A model generated the notes under the pieces. It searched no databases, was not told where the DNA came from, and saw nothing but the letters and a program-made list of their open reading frames with translations. The position numbers and the translations under genes were made by a program. Of a DNA stretch of 44,817 bases, positions 1 to 6,635 are shown piece by piece. Each line of letters begins with the position of its first letter. Position 1 is the stretch's first letter. This DNA comes from Planctomycetota bacterium (GTDB lineage Bacteria; Planctomycetota; Planctomycetia; Planctomycetales; Planctomycetaceae), in assembly GCA_003670925.1 (NCBI GenBank), contig QWQG01000114.1, forward strand, positions 1-44,817, in the 5' to 3' direction.

Positions 1-255
1 ATCAGTGCCGCAGACTCAATTGAATATGCGGCTGCGTTGCCGGAACTTCAAGCAGACCGGCGGATCATCGTCGTGAGTCATTGGTATCAGTTGGCGAGGA
101 TTCGCATGCTCGGCCGCCAGGCCGGTCTGCAGGTGATCGCGGTTCCGGCCGAACAGCAGCACGCATTGTTCAATCAGAATCGGCTCTATGCGGAGGAAGC
201 GACGGCGTTTCTGAAGACGTGTTGCGCCCCCGCAGGAAAACTGATTCAGCGGTAG
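1..255 (+). CDS. YdcF/DUF218-like protein, C-terminal part (5' end outside window)
   Basis: The frame is open from base 1 and ends at the TAG at 253-255, so only about 84 C-terminal residues are present. The segment IIVVSHWYQLARIRMLGRQA followed by a Val-rich strand resembles the C-terminal half of the YdcF/DUF218 fold, where a Val-Ser-His-x-Tyr-x-Leu-x-Arg motif precedes a Gly and a 'v.vpa' strand. Members of that family are membrane-associated proteins of poorly defined function, often linked to envelope or vancomycin-resistance-like (SanA) traits. A second, truncated copy of this same 3' end lies at 4256-4510. An ATG at 37 would give a 72-residue product but looks internal. Family assignment is moderate; the gene is certainly truncated by the window edge. 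Confidence 0.65.
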   Translation: MSAADSIEYAAALPELQADRRIIVVSHWYQLARIRMLGRQAGLQVIAVPAEQQHALFNQNRLYAEEATAFLKTCCAPAGKLIQR

Positions 256-533
256 TGAAAGTGTGGCGGCTGAAACTTCAATCAGCCGGATCCAAGCACA
301 TCCTGATCTCGCCCCCGCCGCGCTGGAATTGATCACAATACACTTCACTCCATCGACTGGCGCGGCGACTTTCACCGCTCCACAGACAGAAATAGCCATT
401 TCTTCTTTTCAACGTCAAAAATGGGCTTGACATCTCAATCACCAGCATCATGCTACGCCCTACGCCCTACGCCCTACGCCCTACGCCCTACGCCCTACGC
501 CCTACGCCCTGTCTGTTGTTGTAGGAGATTGCC
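256..533. other. Intergenic region upstream of the secreted-protein module
   Basis: No convincing gene is present. A TTGACA hexamer sits at 427-432, and 17 bases later the sequence runs into the heptamer array at 453-508 with only a poor -10 match, so a promoter here is a weak possibility. The opposite-strand frame across 16-399 is antisense to the YdcF-like end and I do not believe it codes. Confidence 0.4.
453..508 (+). repeat. Heptamer array, (CTACGCC) x 8
   Basis: Eight perfect tandem copies of CTACGCC fill 56 bases and end 25 bases before the ATG at 534. No point differences occur between copies. The 7-bp period means copy-number change would not keep a reading frame, but the array is non-coding and could instead alter promoter or leader spacing. 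Two other heptamer arrays in this window (15723-15764 and 17249-17269) also end just upstream of start codons. Confidence 0.95.
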
Positions 534-1703
534 GTGCTTCGCTTCACGGTCTTGTTTGTAGCACAGTGCATCCTTTTCGTGCCGGGAGGCCTACAGGCAC
601 AACAGTTGCCCTCGCTGGATGTGATCGAAAAAGCCGTCACATTCTATGCGGACAGTATTTCGACCTTGGAAGGCAAGTTCGAGCATCGTGTTATTTCCCG
701 CGGCAAGTCTCCGGGTGGCCCCGATGTCATCAAAATGGAGGACCGCATCAATGAGACGACTTTTCTCGCCGATGTTGTTCACGGATGGAGGAAGCTCGAT
801 GAAACGGGTTCGTGGCTTTATTCGTGGTATTCGACGGATCAGAAATTCGTGGACAGATCGGTCCAGTACTTCGACGGGAACAAGGCGTGTGCGCTAACCC
901 ATCATTTTCTAGAGAGTCCTGTTGATGTCGAAATTCCGGCTGGCGCGCCCATGTTTCTCAATATGCAGCCCCATGATTTGACGGACCCCGTCTTTGGCCC
1001 GTGGTTCTTCTCGGCTCTGCAGCTACGTGGGTTGTCCGGTCGAGGGCTTGCATCACTTTTCCAGGAGAAAGTTGTAACGCTCGACGGTGAAGAAGAGATC
1101 GATGGCGCGCGTTGCGTTCGGATTACCGGACGCATCCAAGGCAGGATTTATCAGTTCTGGCTTGACCCCGATCGAGACTACTTGCCCCGAAAGCAGGTCT
1201 TCGGGCCGGAATCCAAAGAGTATGAGCAACAAATGCTTGTAAAAGGATTCAAGCAGTTTGACGATGGTTCCGGCAACCTCCGTTGGTTCCCCACATCGGG
1301 AGTTGCCATCACGGATTTTTCTCAACATCCCTATGAACTTCTGGAACTCAAGCTCAATCCGGTTTTGACGCAAGATCAATTCATGATCAATCCGGAAACC
1401 CTTCCTCCTGGCGTCCAAGTGCATGAAATGGACGGGAAGAAATGGGTGGTTGGTGGGCGGCAGGATCTGTTTGAACAACTGGAAAAACAGCGAGACAAGC
1501 AAGATGAAATGATGGAAGAGCGACTGCACAAGGCCAGAGGCGCAATCGTGACTTCCAAAAAAGGCGAACCAGAGGTCGTTCGAGTCACTGAGGAAACGTT
1601 TCCGTGGATTCAAATTGCAATGTTCTGCGCTGGCGCTATTTTGATCGGAATCGGTGTCAGGACATGGTTTGCCCATCGACGTAATGTTCATGACGTTCGT
1701 TAG
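534..1703 (+). CDS. Secreted, membrane-anchored protein of unknown function (possibly LolA-like fold)
   Basis: The 389-residue product starts with a hydrophobic signal sequence (about residues 1-22, ending near Leu-Gln-Ala-Gln) and ends with a transmembrane helix (about 358-380) followed by a basic tail with Arg-Arg. The body is rich in beta-prone stretches with 'RISGRIQGRIYQFWLDPD'-like segments (Arg-Ile-Thr-Gly-Arg, then Phe-Trp-Leu-Asp), which resemble the LolA/RseB-like lipoprotein-carrier fold seen in many planctomycete secreted proteins; this is inference without a search. Residues 320-340 are charged and probably a coiled helix before the anchor. It heads a co-directional set with a Cys-rich small protein, a DUF1559 protein and a DUF1573 lipoprotein. 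A GTAGGAG ribosome site lies 10 bases upstream of the ATG. Confidence 0.75.
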   Translation: MLRFTVLFVAQCILFVPGGLQAQQLPSLDVIEKAVTFYADSISTLEGKFEHRVISRGKSPGGPDVIKMEDRINETTFLADVVHGWRKLDETGSWLYSWYSTDQKFVDRSVQYFDGNKACALTHHFLESPVDVEIPAGAPMFLNMQPHDLTDPVFGPWFFSALQLRGLSGRGLASLFQEKVVTLDGEEEIDGARCVRITGRIQGRIYQFWLDPDRDYLPRKQVFGPESKEYEQQMLVKGFKQFDDGSGNLRWFPTSGVAITDFSQHPYELLELKLNPVLTQDQFMINPETLPPGVQVHEMDGKKWVVGGRQDLFEQLEKQRDKQDEMMEERLHKARGAIVTSKKGEPEVVRVTEETFPWIQIAMFCAGAILIGIGVRTWFAHRRNVHDVR

Positions 1704-1731
1704 TTTCCAAATCTGTGTAAAGGCGAAAAAG

Positions 1732-2106
1732 ATGATTCGTTCCATCGTATTCACGGTCTTCGGCGCGACATTGGTTATCGCAACGATCTTGCATGGCTTT
1801 CCATCTGCCCTTGCCGCACCGGAAACAGGTCCGTGCAACATCATGCTCATCGGCTACAACACGGACCCGCACGGTGGATGCTACTGCGCCTCCACACCGG
1901 ATATGACGCAACTTTTTTATTGCACTGGCTACAAATACAATGCTTATGTCTGCCAAAATAGCGGCGGTCCCTGCACAACAGGCGAGACTCAGTGTTTTGC
2001 CAATCTGCACACAACACGTACGTATTGTCCCTACTCTTCTGCTTGCAGCATGGACTGTACGCCATCGACTGAAAGTTGCAAACTTTGGACGCCGGATTGC
2101 CGTTAA
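1732..2106 (+). CDS. Small secreted cysteine-rich protein, unknown function
   Basis: I place the start at the ATG at 1732, which gives 124 residues beginning with an ideal signal peptide (Met-Ile-Arg then a hydrophobic run ending Ala-Leu-Ala-Ala). The longer frame from 1654 overlaps the preceding gene and adds a tail with no signal character. The mature part of about 97 residues holds twelve cysteines, several in closely spaced pairs (Cys-Tyr-Cys), and is rich in Thr, Ser, Tyr and Gly, which suggests a disulfide-stabilised extracellular module. It follows the membrane-anchored protein by 28 bases and precedes the DUF1559 gene by 14 bases, so it is likely co-transcribed. I recognise no family. 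Confidence 0.65.
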   Translation: MIRSIVFTVFGATLVIATILHGFPSALAAPETGPCNIMLIGYNTDPHGGCYCASTPDMTQLFYCTGYKYNAYVCQNSGGPCTTGETQCFANLHTTRTYCPYSSACSMDCTPSTESCKLWTPDCR

Positions 2107-2120
2107 CTCAGGAGGCGATG

Positions 2121-3137
2121 ATGCGAAATTTGCGTCGGGCTTTTACAACCGTCGAGTTGTTGGTAGTCCTCGCCGTGATGGGTGTCTTGCTTACATTAAT
2201 AGTGCCGGCAGTTCAGTCCGTCCGAGAACAGGCGAGGTCCGTGCAATGCACGAATAATTTGCGGCAAATTGGTCTTGCACTCCAGTCCTTCGAGGCGGCT
2301 CAACGACGCCTGCCGCTGGTCGGAAACATGCAATTTGACGGAACAAATGGCGAATGGCCACGATCGCATGCACCGCACTTGTACTTGCTGAACCACATGG
2401 AACAACGCCCGTTGTTTGATCAGGTTGACCGGCGTGTCTGGGCGCTGCGTGACATCATTTCCAGCCCCTTGACGTGGGTGGATCCAAATCATGACATTCG
2501 AGATGTCCGTGTAGCGTCGTTCGTGTGTCCATCGGACCCAAACGCCGTTTCAGGACGTAATTCCTACCGTGCAAATCTGGGGCTGATCGCTTTTCCTCAA
2601 GTAACATCTCTCGACGTTCAAAAGAAGGAACAGTTCGGCCCATTCTTGCCAATGGACCGCTGGCCCACCTATGCAGGAGTGACGGATGGCCTGTCCAATA
2701 CAGCGGCATTCTCAGAACGATTGATGGGCGATTTTAATGAGAACACTTACACTCCGGCGGCGGATGTTTTTCATCTCTCTGAAACCGGCGAGTTCAATCA
2801 GATCGTCAGATCAGAGACACCTGAATCGGACTTTGTAAGTGCCTGCTCGAGACTCGTGAATCGACTGCCGATTCACGATTCGTCCTCAGGCAAATTCTGG
2901 CTGTACGGAAACTTGATGGATACGTGGTACAGCCACTTGTTGGAACCGAACAGCCAGATTCCTGACTGCGGCTCGACTTGGGACATGTTTGGCGGCGGCG
3001 TGATCACTGCCAGAAGCCGACATCCAAATGGCGTCAATGTGCTGATGATGGACGGATCTGTGCGACTTTTGGGGAATTCGGTCACGGCCAGCGTCTGGCA
3101 ATCGATCGGAACTAGGGCAGGTCGGGAGGTGGACTAA
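2121..3137 (+). CDS. DUF1559 pseudopilin-like protein
   Basis: The start is set at 2121 because AGGAGG at 2110-2115 lies 5 bases before it; an ATG at 2118 is nearly too close to the ribosome site. The N-terminus is a type IV prepilin signal: short basic leader, then Ala-Phe-Thr-Thr-Val-Glu-Leu-Leu followed by a hydrophobic helix, with Glu at mature position 5. The cleavage position carries Ala instead of the usual Gly. The C-terminus has the typical DUF1559 ending: Ala-Arg-Ser-Arg-His-Pro-Asn-Gly-Val-Asn-Val-Leu-Met-Met-Asp-Gly-Ser-Val-Arg, then 'SVWQSIGTRAG'. DUF1559 proteins are hugely expanded in planctomycetes and are thought to be surface or pilus-like, but their role is not settled. Length, 338 residues, is normal. 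Confidence 0.95.
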   Translation: MRNLRRAFTTVELLVVLAVMGVLLTLIVPAVQSVREQARSVQCTNNLRQIGLALQSFEAAQRRLPLVGNMQFDGTNGEWPRSHAPHLYLLNHMEQRPLFDQVDRRVWALRDIISSPLTWVDPNHDIRDVRVASFVCPSDPNAVSGRNSYRANLGLIAFPQVTSLDVQKKEQFGPFLPMDRWPTYAGVTDGLSNTAAFSERLMGDFNENTYTPAADVFHLSETGEFNQIVRSETPESDFVSACSRLVNRLPIHDSSSGKFWLYGNLMDTWYSHLLEPNSQIPDCGSTWDMFGGGVITARSRHPNGVNVLMMDGSVRLLGNSVTASVWQSIGTRAGREVD

Positions 3138-3138
3138 A

Positions 3139-4215
3139 ATGACTCGAATTTGCGCCGTTTTATTGTCGTTAGGACTGAGTGTTTTCATGGTACTCGGTGC
3201 GGGATGCGACAAAGCTGATGATACAGTGCAAGTTGGGCTGACTGTAGAGCCTCAACATTTCTACCTTCCTCCAGACAAAGAGCTGGCGACCCCCGTCTTT
3301 TCTCTCGTGAATAACAGCAGTACGGTGATTCACATCCGGGACGTCAAGTCCAGTTGTGGGTGTGCCGCCCCAAAGTTGCCATCGTCTTATGTTTTGCCCG
3401 GGCAAAGAATCCAGTTGTCAGTAGACGCAATTCGTCCTGCGGCGGGAGCCAATTCAGCAACGGTAACATTGCTCACGGATTCTCGAATTACTCCGGTGGT
3501 CAAGATGACCTCCACGATGGCAGCGAAAGGTGACGGCGGCGCGAGCGTGTTTGAAGTTGAGCCGCGACGCATTGTGCTGGAACGCCGTATTGGGAACGAT
3601 TCTCCATCGCCCGTTCAAATTCTTTCTATCAAGTCAATCGAACAGTCACCGGATCGGTTTGTAAAAGGCGTTGAATGTGATCTCCCTGGTTTAATGATTC
3701 GTGAACACTCAGTAACCGCGTCGCGTCCACTATTTGGGTCGAATTTCGTGGAACGGCAGTACAAATTTCTCATTGAGATCGATCCAAAATTTCCAGTTGG
3801 CAGCTACTACGGAAACATTACGTTAACAACGAAAGCGAAATCAATCGCTCCAAATCATCGGATTGATATCAGTCTGATCATTGATGGACACATTGTAGCA
3901 ACCCCTCGATCTGTCTTCGCCAGAGTGTCCAATTCAGAGATGCCAAAACTGCCAATGTGGAATGTGCGTTTGAATTCAGCACATGGGAGAATTCAAATTG
4001 AAAGTGTCGATGCGGGTGCGGATTGGCTGATGACGACCGTTGCCCAGGATAACTCAGAACAGAATTCTGCAAACATACAGATTCGTGCTACGTCTGTTCC
4101 TCCGGACGAAACTTCGATGGCGGACGTTATCGTAAGAACAACGGATCAGGACGTAGTTCGCATTCCCGTGGTTTTAACGAGGCCACGGCGATTTTCACCA
4201 ACCAGCGTTGAGTAG
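3139..4215 (+). CDS. DUF1573-domain lipoprotein
   Basis: The ATG begins one base after the stop of the DUF1559 gene, with GGGAGGTGG at 3124-3132 as ribosome site, so translation is probably coupled. The 358-residue protein has a lipoprotein signal with lipobox Leu-Gly-Ala-Gly-Cys at about residue 24. Residues 45-110 match the DUF1573 pattern: 'F.L.N.S...I.I.D.K.SCGCAAP', then 'LPGQRIQLSV', a beta-sandwich (ASH-like) domain. The rest looks like a second and third beta-sandwich. DUF1573 lipoproteins often sit beside DUF1559 genes in planctomycetes; the pairing suggests a shared surface structure, which is inference. Confidence 0.9.
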   Translation: MTRICAVLLSLGLSVFMVLGAGCDKADDTVQVGLTVEPQHFYLPPDKELATPVFSLVNNSSTVIHIRDVKSSCGCAAPKLPSSYVLPGQRIQLSVDAIRPAAGANSATVTLLTDSRITPVVKMTSTMAAKGDGGASVFEVEPRRIVLERRIGNDSPSPVQILSIKSIEQSPDRFVKGVECDLPGLMIREHSVTASRPLFGSNFVERQYKFLIEIDPKFPVGSYYGNITLTTKAKSIAPNHRIDISLIIDGHIVATPRSVFARVSNSEMPKLPMWNVRLNSAHGRIQIESVDAGADWLMTTVAQDNSEQNSANIQIRATSVPPDETSMADVIVRTTDQDVVRIPVVLTRPRRFSPTSVE

Positions 4216-4255
4216 ACGTTGCATGTTGCACGTTCTTCGTATGTGGACGGCGCAC

Positions 4256-4510
4256 GGCAGTCACGCAGACTCAGTTCAATTTGTCGCCGCGCTGCCGGAA
4301 CGCAGGGAAGACCGACGGATCATCGTCGTGAGTCATTGGTATCAGTTGGCGAGGATTCGCATGCTCGGCCGCCAAGCAGGGCTCCAAGTGATTGCCGTTC
4401 AGGCTGAACAGCAGCACGCACTGTTCAGTCAGAATCGGCTCTATGCGGCGGAAGTCGCAGCGTTCCTGAAGAGCAGTCTTAAATCCGTGAACAAACTCGC
4501 GGAACGCTAA
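4256..4510 (+). pseudogene. Truncated second copy of the YdcF/DUF218-like 3' end
   Basis: Aligned without gaps at an offset of 4255, this region repeats bases 1-220 of the window. Bases 61-119 and 4316-4374 are identical over 59 positions, while the flanks are only about 70-83% identical by my count. The encoded peptide again contains SHWYQLARIRMLGRQAGLQV and ends about 16 residues later than the homology with an unrelated tail. An open frame can be drawn from a TTG at 4208, overlapping the end of the DUF1573 gene, but the 100 residues lack the N-terminal half of the fold, so I call it a gene fragment. It marks the right edge of the module that starts after the copy at 1-255. Confidence 0.75.
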
Positions 4511-4652
4511 CTCTGTCGTCTCGCATCTTTAAAAACATTCAATTCGCACTATGATCGGCCATGACATTCAGGGCTGATTTCACGACACTGCGAACGTCAA
4601 TGATGTTGCTTCCGGAACATATTTCGCAACTCGGCTTCGCAAAGGACCAGCG

Positions 4653-6470
4653 ATGATTAAATCTGTGATTTTTAGCCTAGCGTGTACCTGCTGGGTGGCT
4701 CCTTATGCTGCGTTTGCCGCTCCTTATGCTGCGTTTGCCGATGAAGCCAAACCGACCGAAGCAAAGCCAACCGGCACTGAACAGAAAAACGCCGAACGTC
4801 GAACGCGGATCGATTGGGCGGAGATTAAACTCTCCGGATCCTATCCGGAACACCAGCAGATGCCGGGCCTGTTTGGAGAGCTAGTGGAAGGGCTATCTAC
4901 GTGCATGGAGCGTCTACACCAGGCGGCTCGTGATAAATCGATCAAGGGCGTAATTCTGCATATTGATGGCGTCGAGATCGGCTGGGCACGACTGAATGAA
5001 CTGCAGTCGGCGATTGCCGAAGTCAAGGCGGCTGGCAAACCGATCTGGGCGCGAATGAACGACGGCGGGAACAAAGACTATTTGCTGGCGGCGGCGTGCG
5101 ACAGAATCCTGATGCCCGAATCCGGCACGCTGATGTTGACCGGACTGCGCGCCGAGGTGATGTTCTACAAAAACCTGTTTGAGATGTTTGATGTCAAAGC
5201 CGACATGCTGCGTGTCGGCGCCTTCAAGTCGGCAGCGGAACCTTATACGCGATCGGAAATGAGTCCCGAGTTTCGTCAGGAAATGGAAGAAATTCTAGAC
5301 GACTATTATGCGACGATGGTCAGCCAGATTGCTGCGGCGCGAAAGCTATCGGAAGAAAACGTCAAAGCCTTTATCGACGAAGGTCTGCTTTCCCCTGCTC
5401 GCGCCAAGGAGTTGGGGCTGATTGATGACATCGCGTATCATGACCAAGTCAGCGACTTGATTGCCCACGCTGACAAATCACTGGACGTGCGGATCCGCGC
5501 CGACTACCGCAGGAAGGTCGCAAGTACGGAACTGGATTTATTCTCGCTCATGGAGTTACTTTCCGGTGGATCATCACAAACCACAAGCACCAAGCCACGC
5601 ATTGCCGTCTTGCGTCTCGAAGGTGCCATTGTTTCCGGCAGCAGCCCGATGAGTCTGTTTTCAGAAGCTTCGATCAGCTCAGATAGGATTGTGCCGTTGA
5701 TTGAAAAAATTGGCAAGGACGAAAACGTCAAGGCAATTCTCCTGCGGATCGACAGTCCTGGCGGCAGCGCGCTTGCGAGTGATCTGATCTGGAGGGCGCT
5801 GGAAGCAACGCATAAACCCGTGGTGGCGAGTATGGGTGACACCGCAGCTAGCGGCGGCTACTACATTTCGATGGGAGCGGATGCGATCTTTGCAGAACCT
5901 GGTACATTGACAGGTTCCATCGGGGTCGTGGGCGGGAAGATCGCACTGGATGGTCTGATGAAGAAGTTTGGTGTCACGACATCCGTAATTCAACGCGGCA
6001 AAAATAGCGGCGTGATGAGTTCCGTTACGACGTTTTCAGATTCTGAACGTGAGACCATGCAGCGGATGCTTAACACGGTCTATGAGCAGTTCACACAAAA
6101 GGCAGCTGCGGGGCGACACATGGAATATGCGGCGCTGGAAGCATTGGCCCGCGGTCGCGTTTATACGGGTCGTCAGGCGAAGGAACTCGGCTTGGTGGAT
6201 CAGCTTGGCACTTTGGCTGATGCCGTCGCCTACACGCGGAAGCTGGTGGGCGATGAAGCTGGTCTACTGGAACTGGAAGACTTGCCAAAGGCTCAAAGTC
6301 CCATGGAAATGCTCATGGGGCAGACAACTCCGGCCAGTCAACCCTTGGCGGATTTGGCTGCCTTCCTGCCCGAATCCGCTCGTCCAGCCCTACGCCATTT
6401 TTCCGTCCTGCGGCAGATCACTGATGAGCCGGTGCTGCTGATTTTGCCGTTTGACGTACGTTTCGAGTAG
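4653..6470 (+). CDS. sppA: Signal peptide peptidase SppA, 67K type
   Basis: This 605-residue serine protease of family S49 degrades leftover signal peptides in the membrane or periplasm. Two S49 domains are visible, about residues 110-270 and 330-490. The catalytic Ser is S400 in Thr-Ala-Ala-Ser-Gly-Gly-Tyr-Tyr and the general-base Lys is K192 in Ala-Phe-Lys-Ser-Ala, as in the E. coli-type enzyme where Lys and Ser lie in different repeats. The signal peptide contains a perfect tandem duplication of seven residues (APYAAFA twice) just before the mature start. AAAGGA is the ribosome site. It follows the YdcF fragment by 142 bases and is followed by a zinc-ribbon/RDD gene after 165 bases. Confidence 0.95.
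   Translation: MIKSVIFSLACTCWVAPYAAFAAPYAAFADEAKPTEAKPTGTEQKNAERRTRIDWAEIKLSGSYPEHQQMPGLFGELVEGLSTCMERLHQAARDKSIKGVILHIDGVEIGWARLNELQSAIAEVKAAGKPIWARMNDGGNKDYLLAAACDRILMPESGTLMLTGLRAEVMFYKNLFEMFDVKADMLRVGAFKSAAEPYTRSEMSPEFRQEMEEILDDYYATMVSQIAAARKLSEENVKAFIDEGLLSPARAKELGLIDDIAYHDQVSDLIAHADKSLDVRIRADYRRKVASTELDLFSLMELLSGGSSQTTSTKPRIAVLRLEGAIVSGSSPMSLFSEASISSDRIVPLIEKIGKDENVKAILLRIDSPGGSALASDLIWRALEATHKPVVASMGDTAASGGYYISMGADAIFAEPGTLTGSIGVVGGKIALDGLMKKFGVTTSVIQRGKNSGVMSSVTTFSDSERETMQRMLNTVYEQFTQKAAAGRHMEYAALEALARGRVYTGRQAKELGLVDQLGTLADAVAYTRKLVGDEAGLLELEDLPKAQSPMEMLMGQTTPASQPLADLAAFLPESARPALRHFSVLRQITDEPVLLILPFDVRFE
4698..4739 (+). repeat. 21-bp perfect tandem duplication inside the SppA signal peptide
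   Basis: Bases 4698-4718 and 4719-4739 are identical and encode APYAAFA twice in frame. Each copy ends with an Ala-Phe-Ala signal-peptidase-I motif, so the pre-protein offers two equivalent cleavage sites seven residues apart. Confidence 0.95.
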
Positions 6471-6635
6471 TCTCTTGAACCTGATAACGGCTCAAGATTC
6501 TCGCGTAACGACAAATCCACAAAAACGATTCGCGACAGATCCGCAGGGGCGGTATGTTGTTTGGTTCTGCGGGTCTGTTAGATTTCGGTCTGCTGATACG
6601 CTTCATCCGCGTCCCGAAATTTTACGAGATAGCTC

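Noticed and set aside
453-508. CRISPR-like array
   Set aside because: The unit is only 7 bases and there are no spacers; it is a simple tandem repeat.
1053-1850. 265-residue open frame on the minus strand
   Set aside because: It is fully antisense to the membrane-anchored protein and the Cys-rich gene, has Phe/His-rich composition with no domain, and the plus-strand genes have signal peptides and ribosome sites.
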